A DNA stretch of 7,438 nt, from the NCBI GenBank assembly GCA_007123785.1, contig SLGL01000417.1:1-7438 (forward strand), in the 5' to 3' direction. The notes beneath the pieces were generated by a model. It had not been told where the DNA came from. It made no database searches and saw nothing but the letters and a program-made list of their open reading frames with translations. The DNA is from Balneolaceae bacterium (GTDB lineage: Bacteria; Bacteroidota; Rhodothermia; Balneolales; Balneolaceae). The position numbers were made by a program, and so were the translations under genes. Positions 1 to 6,606 of the stretch are shown piece by piece (the stretch's first letter is position 1; the number at the start of each line of letters is the position of its first letter).

Positions 1-33
1 AATCTATCCCGTAACCTGCACAGTCAAACTATT

Positions 34-984
34 GTGAAAAACGAAAAAAATGTTCCGGTTCATTTTTCCCGCCGTAAATTTATCGGTACCAGTGCTGCCG
101 CTCTTGCAGGATTTTCTCTTGCTCCTTCTGCACTGATCAGTTCTCCTTCTCATTCAGTTCATGCTCAAAAACCAAATTCGGTTATCAATGGAGTGAAAAT
201 TGGAGTGATTGTTCCGTATGCGTTCAGAAGCTTGCAATCCAACTCGGCGGAAGAGTTGCTGGAAGCAGTTCTGGAAACCGGTATCAGCATGGTTGAACTT
301 CAGATTCCACCGGCTGAAAATTTTGTGGGTGCACCATCGCGTGATGACCGCGATCGGCTGAGTGCCTGGAGGGAATCGGCAGGCATGGGAGGCTATGAAG
401 AACTGCGTCAGCTTTATAATGATGCAGGTGTTGGCATATATGCATTTAAAGAAGCCATTACACATGAAATGTCGGATGCGGAATGCGATTACATTTTCAA
501 AGCTGCAAAAACACTGGGTGCCTGGCAGGTTACGATGGAACTGCCCCGGAATGATTCAGACGGTACACTTACGAATCGTATCGGTCAGCTCGCTGAAAAG
601 CATCAGGTTATGGTAGCATATCACAATCACACCCAGGCCAATTTTAATTTCTGGGACCGGGCACTCTGGCAATCCGAATATAACGGACTAAACCTGGACA
701 TCGGCCATTATGTAGCGGGAACCAACGACAGCCCCATCCCGCTGATTGAACGCCACTGGGAACGCATCGGCAGCCTTCATCTGAAAGACCGGAAAATGAA
801 TAATGGTGATAATATGCCCTGGGGAGAGGGCGATACCCCAATCGCAGAAGTACTGCAGCTGATGCGCGATCGCAATGCAGAGTTTGTGGCAACCATTGAG
901 CTTGAATATCCAATACCCGATGGGTCAGATGCCATTCAGGAAATTAAGCGGTGCCTTGAATTTTGCAAGAATGCATTGAGTTAA
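34..984 (+). CDS. Tat-exported sugar phosphate isomerase/epimerase-like TIM-barrel protein
   Basis: The 316-residue protein opens with a twin-arginine signal: S-R-R-K-F-I at residues 12-17, a hydrophobic Ala/Leu-rich stretch at about 18-36, and a V-H-A cleavage site ending near residue 44. The mature part (about 50-316) reads as a xylose isomerase-like TIM barrel (AP endonuclease 2 superfamily). Candidate metal and active-site residues are Glu169 (VTMEL), His197/His199 (YHNH), Asp222 and His225 (NLDIGH), His249 (SLHLKD) and Glu289/Glu291 (IELEY). Such proteins usually bind one divalent metal and isomerise or epimerise a sugar or cyclitol; the substrate cannot be read from sequence. The Tat signal implies folded export to the periplasm. 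The GTG at 34 puts the RR motif at a normal distance from the start, but no ribosome binding site is visible and the frame is open to the left edge, so the true start could lie upstream. The gene converges on pruA with a 42-base gap. Confidence 0.85.
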   Translation: MKNEKNVPVHFSRRKFIGTSAAALAGFSLAPSALISSPSHSVHAQKPNSVINGVKIGVIVPYAFRSLQSNSAEELLEAVLETGISMVELQIPPAENFVGAPSRDDRDRLSAWRESAGMGGYEELRQLYNDAGVGIYAFKEAITHEMSDAECDYIFKAAKTLGAWQVTMELPRNDSDGTLTNRIGQLAEKHQVMVAYHNHTQANFNFWDRALWQSEYNGLNLDIGHYVAGTNDSPIPLIERHWERIGSLHLKDRKMNNGDNMPWGEGDTPIAEVLQLMRDRNAEFVATIELEYPIPDGSDAIQEIKRCLEFCKNALS

Positions 985-1026
985 CAACTGGATTTGCCAG
1001 GTCTGGCTTACTTTCCTCAGAATATA

Positions 1027-2661
1027 TTAATTCTCATCGTCCATATACGGGTAACGCCAGTCTGTTGGTGCAGCAGAAACTTCCTTAATGGCTCTTGGCG
1101 ACAGCCAGCGCATCATGTTCATAACGCTTCCGGCTTTGTCGTTTGTTCCAGATCTGCGTGAGCCGCCAAAAGGCTGCTGGTTCACGATAGCTCCGGTCGG
1201 TTTTTCGTTGATATAGAAGTTCCCCGCAGAATTCCTCAGGCGATCGGCCATTTTCTTTATTACGAAACGGTTCTCTCCAAAAATGGCTCCTGTAAGGGCA
1301 TAGGGGGATGTTTCATCACAAAGAGTCAATGTTTTCTCAAATTCCTCATCTTTATATACATAGATTGTGAGAACCGGTCCAAAGATCTCCTCCTGCATCG
1401 TTTTGAATTTGGGGTTGGAGGTCTGAATTACCGTGGGTTCGATAAAGAACCCTTTGGAATCATCGTATCCGCCTCCCGCGATGATCTCAGCGTCATCGGC
1501 TTTTTTTGCGTAGTCGATGTAACCCGAAATTTTATCGAATGCTTTCCGGCTGATTACGGCTCCCATAAAGTTGGAGAAATCCTCCACATCGCCCACTTTC
1601 ACATCAGCGACTTCGGCCAGGAATTTCTCCCTGAAATCGTCCCAGATCGATTCTGGTATATACATACGTGAAGCTGCCGAACATTTCTGTCCCTGATATT
1701 CATAAGCTGCACGAAGCGTGGCTGTCACAAGCTGATCTGCATTTGCGCTGTTGTGAGCAAAAATAAAATCTTTTCCTCCGGTTTCACCTACAATTCGCGG
1801 GTAGGTTTTGTACGTGTCAATATTACTGCCGATAGTTTTCCATAGGTGGTTAAAGGTGGCTTCAGAGCCGGTGAAGTGGAGTCCCGAAAGCTGCGGATTG
1901 GCCAGTACGGGATCTCCGACATCAGGACCCTCACCCGGTAAAAAACTGATCACTCCATCGGGAAGACCCGCTTCTTTCAGCAGCCTCATAAAAAAGTAGT
2001 TGGAATAGACCGATTCTGTCGACGGTTTCCAAAGTGCCACATTTCCGCACATGGCCGGTGCAGAGGGCAGGTTGCCTGCAATTGCCGTGAAATTGAATGG
2101 GCTTACGGCAAAAATAAAACCTTCAAGCGGGCGATACTCCACACGGTTCCAGACACCATCGGACGAGTGGGGCTGTTCTTCCATGATTTTAGCAAGATAC
2201 CAGGCTCCAAAACGAAGAAAATCGGCCAGTTCTCCGGCGGCTTCAATTTCGGCCTGGTGCGGAGTTTTGGACTGCCCCAGCATGGTAGAAGCATTCATGG
2301 TATCTCGCCACGGGCCTGTAACCAGATCGGCGGCTTTTCTGAAGACAGCTACACGTTCTTCCCACGGAAGATCGGCCCATTCCCGCCGGGCTTTGAGTGC
2401 TGTATCCACAGCAATCGCCACTTCCTTCTCGCCACACAGATGAACTCTAGCAAGTTTGTGACTGTGATTATGTGGTATCACCACATCGGTCGTACGCCCG
2501 GTTTTTATCTCTTCTCCATTGATGATAGCCGGAATTTCAATAGTCTCCGACCGTAATTCTTTCAGCCTTTTTTTGAGTGATTCGCGCTGCGGTGTTCCCG
2601 GCGCGTAAGTAAAATAGGGTTCGTTTTTCGGTTCCTGAATGTTAAAATATGCATTCGGCAT
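1027..2661 (-). CDS. pruA: L-glutamate gamma-semialdehyde (1-pyrroline-5-carboxylate) dehydrogenase
   Basis: This aldehyde dehydrogenase oxidises glutamate semialdehyde (from P5C) to glutamate with NAD+, the second step of proline breakdown, in the cytoplasm. From the ATG at 2661 it has 544 residues, the size of the ALDH4A1-type monofunctional enzyme. There is no proline dehydrogenase domain, so it is not PutA. Visible signatures are Asn190 (SPFNFTA), Lys212 (WKPS), the cofactor-site F-T-G-S at 263-266, general base Glu293 (GETGGKD), nucleophile Cys327 (GQKCSAASR), E-I-F-G-P at 425-429, and a C-terminal QQPFGGSRRSGTNDK stretch like that of mitochondrial P5CDH. An in-frame GTG at 2757 would add 32 residues, but the 2661 start has AGGAG five bases upstream and the extra residues look non-homologous. 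It lies 176 bases downstream of the SPFH pair on the same strand, so readthrough is possible. No prolidase or proline dehydrogenase gene is in view. The family call is firm. Confidence 0.95.
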   Translation of the reverse strand: MPNAYFNIQEPKNEPYFTYAPGTPQRESLKKRLKELRSETIEIPAIINGEEIKTGRTTDVVIPHNHSHKLARVHLCGEKEVAIAVDTALKARREWADLPWEERVAVFRKAADLVTGPWRDTMNASTMLGQSKTPHQAEIEAAGELADFLRFGAWYLAKIMEEQPHSSDGVWNRVEYRPLEGFIFAVSPFNFTAIAGNLPSAPAMCGNVALWKPSTESVYSNYFFMRLLKEAGLPDGVISFLPGEGPDVGDPVLANPQLSGLHFTGSEATFNHLWKTIGSNIDTYKTYPRIVGETGGKDFIFAHNSANADQLVTATLRAAYEYQGQKCSAASRMYIPESIWDDFREKFLAEVADVKVGDVEDFSNFMGAVISRKAFDKISGYIDYAKKADDAEIIAGGGYDDSKGFFIEPTVIQTSNPKFKTMQEEIFGPVLTIYVYKDEEFEKTLTLCDETSPYALTGAIFGENRFVIKKMADRLRNSAGNFYINEKPTGAIVNQQPFGGSRRSGTNDKAGSVMNMMRWLSPRAIKEVSAAPTDWRYPYMDDEN

Positions 2662-2666
2662 ATAAT

Positions 2667-2671
2667 CTCCT
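2667..2671 (-). promoter_or_regulatory. Ribosome binding site deciding the pruA start
   Basis: AGGAG on the minus strand sits five bases before the ATG at 2661. It supports this start over the upstream in-frame GTG at 2757. Confidence 0.8.
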
Positions 2672-2702
2672 GGATTGGTGATTTCTTTTATATTTTCTGT
2701 CT

Positions 2703-2710
2703 GAAAGATA
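2703..2710 (-). promoter_or_regulatory. Possible pruA promoter -7 element (Bacteroidota type)
   Basis: Read on the minus strand this is TATCTTTC, one mismatch from the Bacteroidota -7 consensus TAnnTTTG. It would give a leader of roughly 35 bases before the pruA ATG. No matching TTTG -33 box is visible at the expected spacing, so this is only a candidate. Confidence 0.2.
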
Positions 2711-2721
2711 AAGGATTTGCA

Positions 2722-2779
2722 GCGAAATTGAATGCGGAATTGGGATAGAGGTTGCACAGCGGAATTGTGAATGCATTCA
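2722..2779. repeat. Short direct repeats and a 12-base palindrome upstream of pruA
   Basis: GCGAAATTG (2722-2730), GCGGAATTG (2734-2742) and GCGGAATTG (2759-2767) are near-identical 9-mers in the same orientation, two of them in contact with AATGC or TGAATGC. The last copy is followed directly by the perfect palindrome TGAATGCATTCA (2768-2779). The block lies between the SPFH pair and pruA, just upstream of a possible pruA promoter, so it could hold regulator binding sites. No known operator is recognised, and chance similarity in a short AT-rich spacer is possible. Confidence 0.3.
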
Positions 2780-2837
2780 ATAATGTAGCCCCCGTCAGAT
2801 TTTAAAAGTCTTACAGGCCTTTGATAAGTTTGATAGA

Positions 2838-3776
2838 TTATTTCTTTTTCTTCTCGTTCAGTTCACTCAGAGAGAGACCTTCCATTAATGCGTCGTAATT
2901 GGAGAGATCTTTAGGGATGATAATTTGATTCTCTTTGCGTCCCAGTCCGGAAAGCAGGCCGATATACTTTTCTTTGAGCTGAAGCTGCATGGCGTCAGTT
3001 CCGCCGGGCTGCATGAGTGCGTCGGCCACTTCCTCAATTGACCGCGCCGTGGCCTCTGCAATCGCCTCAATTTCCTGGGCTCGCCCTTCCGCTTCATTTA
3101 TACGCCGCTGCATTTCAGCCTCTGATATATTAATAATCTCGGCCCGCCGCCCCTGGGCGTCATTTACCCGCGATCCCTGCACACCTTCGGAGCGTGCAAT
3201 GATGGCCCGCCGCTCGCGTTCGGCTGTCATCTGCCGTTCCATCGCCTTCTGGACCGTTCGTGGTGTAAGGATATTCTTGATTTCATACCGGTGCACTTTG
3301 ATGCCCCAAGACTGCTCCATTTCGCTCAGCACCTTTACCACCTCCATGCTCATTTTGGCCCGCTCTTCAAACGTTTCATCCAGATCCATCTGCCCGATGA
3401 CTGAGCGTGTTGTGGTTTGCGCGAGCTGAACGGCAGCATACCGGTAATCTGTCACCCCGTAGCTTGCATTGACCGGATCCATCACACTGATGTAAATCAC
3501 CCCATCTACCTCAACTTTCACATTGTCTTTGGTGAAACACTCCTGAGGCTCCACCTCGATCGTTTCCTCTCGGAGATCCTGTTTGTAAACCACTTTGTCC
3601 AGAAACGGAATCAGCGCGTGAAAACCCGGCCCGAGTGTGGTGTGATAGTTTCCAAGCCGCTCAACGATATGGGCATATTGATTCGGCACAAGGCGTATCG
3701 CCTGTAAAAATTTAAAAGTCAGATAAACGGCGAAAACCCCTAAGATTACCTTGCTGAAAATTTCCAGTCCTTCCAT
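2838..3776 (-). CDS. SPFH/band-7 (stomatin-like, paraslipin-type) membrane protein, second of a tandem pair
   Basis: This 312-residue protein is laid out like stomatin/paraslipin proteins. It has one N-terminal membrane segment (about residues 6-27), then the SPFH/PHB domain (about 28-180, starting L-V-P-N-Q-Y with the G-P-G-F-H-A-L-I-P-F signature at 49-58). A charged Arg/Glu/Ala-rich coiled coil follows (about 180-255, including R-R-I-N-E-A-E-G-R-A), then a Gly/Pro turn and a Lys-rich tail. Relatives such as QmcA, HflK/HflC and stomatin multimerise into membrane rings or cages that organise microdomains and modulate proteases or channels; the partner here is unknown. The upstream paralogue ends in TAATG, so its stop shares one base with this ATG. 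GGAGG lies six bases before the start inside the upstream gene, indicating translational coupling. No nfeD-like gene, the common partner of such proteins, is in the window. Family call sure, exact function not. Confidence 0.9.
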   Translation of the reverse strand: MEGLEIFSKVILGVFAVYLTFKFLQAIRLVPNQYAHIVERLGNYHTTLGPGFHALIPFLDKVVYKQDLREETIEVEPQECFTKDNVKVEVDGVIYISVMDPVNASYGVTDYRYAAVQLAQTTTRSVIGQMDLDETFEERAKMSMEVVKVLSEMEQSWGIKVHRYEIKNILTPRTVQKAMERQMTAERERRAIIARSEGVQGSRVNDAQGRRAEIINISEAEMQRRINEAEGRAQEIEAIAEATARSIEEVADALMQPGGTDAMQLQLKEKYIGLLSGLGRKENQIIIPKDLSNYDALMEGLSLSELNEKKKK

Positions 3777-4714
3777 TATTGACCTCCCTTATTAGTTGTA
3801 CTTTTTCCAGAAGTATGACTGCTGATGGTGCCAACCCCTTCGAAGAATGTTTTTAAATTGGCGGTCTCGGTTGGCAGTACCGAAACATTCGTATTTTGAA
3901 TAATCTTTCCGAATTCATCGATATATTGTTCCACCAGCTTGGTTTTTACAGCGATATCTCCGCCAGGTTTCGAAATGGCTTCAGCCACACGGCGTATTCC
4001 CTTTGCGGTTGACTCTGCCACGAGCTCAATTTCATGGGCCCGTCCTTTGGCTTCATTGATTCTGCGCTGGCGCTGCGCTTCGGAAATGAGAATCTGGCTC
4101 TCCTGCTCTCCCTGCGACTCGTTGATCCGCGCTTGCCTTGACCCTTCTGAAGTGGTGATGTCAGCTCGTTTCTCTCGTTCGGCCTCCATCTGTTTTTCCA
4201 TAGTGTCCACGATTTCTATTGACGGGCTGATATTTCTGATCTCATAACGAAGCACTTTAACGCCCCATGGGTCGGCTGCCTTGTCGATCTCACGTACGAT
4301 GTTTTCATTCATCTGTTCCCGTTCCGAGAATGTATCGTCAAGGGTCAGTTTACCCACTTCGCTGCGCATGGTAGTCTGGGCAAGATTCACCGATGCGGCT
4401 TTATAATTGGAAATACCGTAGCTCGCCTTGTAAGAATCCATCACCTTCAGATAGACGAGGCCGTCTACGGCCACCTCGATATTGTCTTTGGTAATGCAGG
4501 TCTGGCTGGGTACATCTATCACTTGTTCGCGCATCTCCTGGCTGTAGGCTGCGCGGTCCACAAATGGAATCATAAAATGAAATCCCGGTTTTAGTGTTTT
4601 CTTGTATTTTCCAAGCCTCTCCTGGATTACCTCTTCCCTCATCTCTACGATGATAAAGAGACGTGTAAAAATTACGTAAAAAAGTATCACTACTATAAGA
4701 AGTGCTGTCCACAT
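3776..4714 (-). CDS. SPFH/band-7 (stomatin-like, paraslipin-type) membrane protein, first of a tandem pair
   Basis: This protein has 312 residues, like its downstream neighbour, and is clearly its paralogue. The N-terminal membrane segment is at about residues 2-23. The SPFH domain covers about 24-172, with L-K-P-G-F-H-F-M-I-P-F at 41-51 and D-N-I-E-V-A-V-D-G at 77-85. A long charged coiled coil covers about 172-250 (A-E-R-E-K-R-A, then R-R-I-N-E-A-K-G-R-A at 217-226), matching the RRINEAEGRA of the second protein. The C-terminus is Ser/Thr/Lys-rich and ends in G-G-Q, whose codons also supply the ribosome binding site of the next gene. It probably forms a membrane-bound oligomer, perhaps alternating with the second protein as HflK and HflC do (inference). 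The ATG at 4714 lacks an evident Shine-Dalgarno site, but the membrane segment begins right after it, which favours this start. It is the first gene of a two-gene operon that faces a 415-base spacer. Confidence 0.9.
   Translation of the reverse strand: MWTALLIVVILFYVIFTRLFIIVEMREEVIQERLGKYKKTLKPGFHFMIPFVDRAAYSQEMREQVIDVPSQTCITKDNIEVAVDGLVYLKVMDSYKASYGISNYKAASVNLAQTTMRSEVGKLTLDDTFSEREQMNENIVREIDKAADPWGVKVLRYEIRNISPSIEIVDTMEKQMEAEREKRADITTSEGSRQARINESQGEQESQILISEAQRQRRINEAKGRAHEIELVAESTAKGIRRVAEAISKPGGDIAVKTKLVEQYIDEFGKIIQNTNVSVLPTETANLKTFFEGVGTISSHTSGKSTTNKGGQ
3783..3787 (-). promoter_or_regulatory. Ribosome binding site of the second SPFH gene, inside the first
   Basis: GGAGG on the minus strand lies within the last sense codons of the upstream SPFH gene, six bases before the ATG at 3776. 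Together with the TAATG stop/start overlap it points to coupled translation and roughly matched output of the two proteins. Confidence 0.75.
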
Positions 4715-5129
4715 AGTCTTGATTATGGTTATGTTTTTGATTGTCTTAAAAAAAAGAAATTCCTGTCTGAGTTCCTATCCGATTTTCTTCTCTTTTTGCT
4801 ATTTCTGGTCTGATCTCCTACGAACTTTTTGTGAATTGGATGCAAAAAAACAGATTTTCAGATGAAATATCTCAAATCGTGTGGCTTTTCTGTGCAGTGA
4901 AAATCATTAATTAAACCAGGCCAAGAGTGCTATGGAGTGAAATCTGATTCGTTTTATGAAGGATATAAATAATAGAAACAGTATTATGAGTCGTTTTTTT
5001 GTGTCAAATTTTTAAAATAAACCCAAAAAACGGGTCAACTTCTCTGAAACAACTCTTGTAAATAAGCAGGATAGGTTCGTATATTTAGAGTCTTGCCAAA
5101 AATGGCTATTATTTATTGAAAATACCTTT
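4715..5129. other. AT-rich intergenic spacer without a visible gene
   Basis: This spacer separates the divergent SPFH operon (-) and tRNA-Leu (+), so it must hold both promoters. I find no plausible coding frame: the longest suggestion, ATG at 4987, stops after nine codons. No close match to TAnnTTTG is seen on the minus strand for the SPFH operon. Several A/T runs occur, plus a trivial CCC/GGG 3-4 base-pair inverted repeat near 5023-5037. Nothing else is recognised. Confidence 0.6.
5056..5088 (+). promoter_or_regulatory. Candidate promoter for tRNA-Leu
   Basis: TTG at 5056-5058 and TATATTTA at 5080-5087 resemble the -33 (TTTG) and -7 (TAnnTTTG) elements of Bacteroidota promoters, with 21 bases between them. 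This would give a 5' leader of about 35-40 bases before the tRNA at 5130. The match is imperfect and depends on the organism belonging to that lineage. Confidence 0.25.
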
Positions 5130-5216
5130 GCCCTGGTGGCGGAATTGGTAGACGCGCTGTCTTGAGGGGGCAGTTCCTAATCTACAGGAGTGCTGGTTCG
5201 ACTCCAGTCCAGGGCA
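5130..5216 (+). tRNA. tRNA-Leu (anticodon GAG)
   Basis: A complete class II tRNA fold can be drawn. The acceptor stem GCCCTGG pairs perfectly with CCAGGGC (5209-5215), followed by discriminator A at 5216. A D-arm with GGAATTGGTAGAC follows. The anticodon stem is CTGTC/GGCAG with one G-U pair and loop TTGAGGG, giving anticodon GAG, which reads CUC and CUU leucine codons. A long variable arm with TTCCT...AGGAG comes next, as expected for leucine. The T-arm is GCTGG-TTCGACT-CCAGT. The 3' CCA is not encoded: the bases after the discriminator read CAA, so CCA would be added after transcription. The gene stands alone, with its own terminator immediately downstream. Confidence 0.97.
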
Positions 5217-5217
5217 C

Positions 5218-5256
5218 AAGGCCTTGCAGGTCAATGATCTGTGAGGCCTTTTTTAT
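5218..5256 (+). terminator. Intrinsic terminator of tRNA-Leu
   Basis: A 12-base-pair stem (5218-5229 with 5239-5250, including two G-U pairs) built on AAGGCCT/AGGCCTT encloses a nine-base loop and runs straight into TTTTATTT. It begins two bases after the mature tRNA end, so it ends a single-gene tRNA transcript and insulates tyrA downstream. Confidence 0.85.
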
Positions 5257-5475
5257 TTGTGGCAAATCACAAGATTATACTGGAAATTTTATTAGCGTTC
5301 TTCTATAGACTGTTTTTGATAAAATCGCTGGTTAAACCTGATCCGGGTATCAATTTATATTGCCGTATCCATAGCCATTACCATTATCCAATTTATAGTT
5401 ATAAATTCATGCTGCTTCACTTTTTCAAACTATTTGCCATCGTGAGGCTTCTCAATTAACCATATTTTTTCCCGA

Positions 5476-6387
5476 ATGTCCGATCAAAACGTGCTTAAAG
5501 ATCAGCGTTCTGAAATAGACCGCATCGATAAAGAAATTCTCGACCTGCTGCAGCAGAGAAAACAGGTGGTACAGGATGTCATTAAACGAAAGGTGGAAAA
5601 ACAGTTGCCTGTGTTTGTGGCCAAACGGGAATCGGATAAAACCGATTCATTCCGTGAAGAGGCCCTTAAACGTGGTCTTGATCCCGACTGGGCTGAAGAT
5701 TTTCTGCGGATGGTAATGGCGGCTTCACGCGCGGCGCAATCGGCTGATACATTTCCCCGTTCTACTTCAGATCCTAAACATGTACTCTTTGTGGGCGGTG
5801 AAGGAGGCATGGGTAAACTGTACCGTCACTTTACAAATAGCAGCGGACACGTTGCTTATAGTATAGACAAAGGTAACTGGTACGAGCTTGAAGAGATTGC
5901 TCCAAAGCTGGATATGGTTATCGTAACCGTACCCATCAACGTGACGGTGGATGTGATTCGGCGGCTGGCACCCAAATTAAAACCGGAAACGATCCTGGCC
6001 GATTTTACGAGCAATAAAACCGTGCCGCTTGAAGCGATGCTGGATGCGCACCCTGGTCCTGTTGTGGGCCTCCATCCTATGCATGGACCTGATGTGCCTA
6101 ATCTTTCCAAACAGTTGATTGTGATCTGCTCGGGCCGTGAGACCGAAAAAGCAGACTGGTTTAGGAAACAGTGCGAACTATGGGGAATGCGAGTGCTTGA
6201 AGCAGAACCCGGAAAACATGATGAAGTGATGAACTTGGTTCAGGGACTCAGGCACTTTCTTGCTCTTCTGCATGGATCTTTTATGAAAGAACTCGAGCTG
6301 GATCCGGCCGAAATGCTAAATTATTCCAGTCCTATTTACCGGGCCGAATTAATGATGACCGGACGGATATTTGCCCAGGATGCCTAA
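5476..6387 (+). CDS. tyrA: Chorismate mutase/prephenate dehydrogenase (T-protein), N-terminal 303 residues up to an in-frame stop
   Basis: This bifunctional enzyme converts chorismate to prephenate and then, with NAD+, to 4-hydroxyphenylpyruvate for tyrosine synthesis in the cytoplasm. Residues 5-92 are an AroQ chorismate mutase with Arg11, Arg28, Lys39, Arg51, Glu52, Ser84 and Gln88, all at the numbers I recall for the E. coli mutase active site. Residues 100-303 are the Rossmann part of prephenate dehydrogenase: G-G-E-G-G-M-G at 107-113, V-T-V-P-I at 150-154, catalytic His200 in G-L-H-P-M, R-H-F at 259-261, S-S-P-I-Y-R at 284-289, and Arg297 (MTGR), which matches the prephenate-binding Arg of E. 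coli TyrA. The frame stops at TAA 6385-6387 and homologous sequence continues in the same frame, so 73 codons are cut off, mostly the C-terminal dimerisation helices. The mutase domain might still work; dehydrogenase activity is doubtful. The ATG at 5476 has no Shine-Dalgarno site but fits the family N-terminus. Confidence 0.93.
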   Translation: MSDQNVLKDQRSEIDRIDKEILDLLQQRKQVVQDVIKRKVEKQLPVFVAKRESDKTDSFREEALKRGLDPDWAEDFLRMVMAASRAAQSADTFPRSTSDPKHVLFVGGEGGMGKLYRHFTNSSGHVAYSIDKGNWYELEEIAPKLDMVIVTVPINVTVDVIRRLAPKLKPETILADFTSNKTVPLEAMLDAHPGPVVGLHPMHGPDVPNLSKQLIVICSGRETEKADWFRKQCELWGMRVLEAEPGKHDEVMNLVQGLRHFLALLHGSFMKELELDPAEMLNYSSPIYRAELMMTGRIFAQDA

Positions 6388-6606
6388 TTGTATGCTGATA
6401 TTTTTTTTGCAAATAAACAACGCCGTGAACTGCTTCTTACTTTTTTTAGTCACCATAAGTCACTGATGGAAATGGTTGAAAAAGATGATAAGCGAGGGTT
6501 TATCCGTGAATTTGAAAAGGTAACCGATTTCTTCGGCAAGTTTGCGACGCAAGCTCTGAAGGAAAGCGGATACCTGATCAACCGGCTGGCCGACCGATTT
6601 TCGTAA
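6388..6606 (+). pseudogene. tyrA: C-terminal 72 residues of TyrA, in frame beyond the TAA
   Basis: Starting directly after the TAA and in the same frame, this stretch encodes L-Y-A-D-I, then K-R-G-F-I-R-E-F-E-K-V and F-F-G-K-F. It aligns without gaps to the last 72 residues of E. coli TyrA (from memory: LYADI, then KQAFIDSFRKV and WFGDYA), the helical prephenate dehydrogenase C-terminus. With the upstream part it makes 376 codons, against 373 in E. coli, so the gene is otherwise intact. The TAA falls where E. coli has Gln, and CAA to TAA is one transition. If the stop is real, this part is untranslated unless ribosomes read through it or restart at the adjacent TTG (6388), which has AGGA at 6377-6380 seven bases upstream. 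No second lesion is present, suggesting a recent mutation, a sequencing error or retained function. Confidence 0.85.

Noticed and set aside
996..1007. GCCAG-GT-CTGGC inverted repeat between the isomerase gene and pruA as a bidirectional terminator
   Set aside because: The stem is five base pairs with a two-base loop and no T-tract on either side.
2051..2443. A 130-residue plus-strand frame antisense to pruA, and similar frames antisense to the SPFH genes (for example 2989-3429)
   Set aside because: They mirror the codon pattern of strongly supported genes on the other strand, are rich in Ser/Arg/Ala, and show no domain of their own.
5123..5130. TACCTTTG, a perfect match to the Bacteroidota -7 consensus TAnnTTTG
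   Set aside because: Its last base is the first base of the tRNA, so transcription would start inside the tRNA. It is likely chance.
5130..5216. tRNA-Leu as an integration site for a mobile element
   Set aside because: No integrase, no repeated 3' tRNA fragment and no foreign-looking genes are visible downstream; tyrA follows the terminator.
5257..5272. TTGTG-GCAAAT-CACAA inverted repeat after the tRNA terminator
   Set aside because: A five-base-pair stem in AT-rich sequence, with no T-tract and no link to a gene start, could easily be chance.
5241..5459. A 72-residue plus-strand frame between tRNA-Leu and tyrA
   Set aside because: Its GTG start lies inside the terminator hairpin, its composition is AT-driven (rich in Phe, Leu, Ile, Tyr, His), and no family or ribosome binding site is seen.
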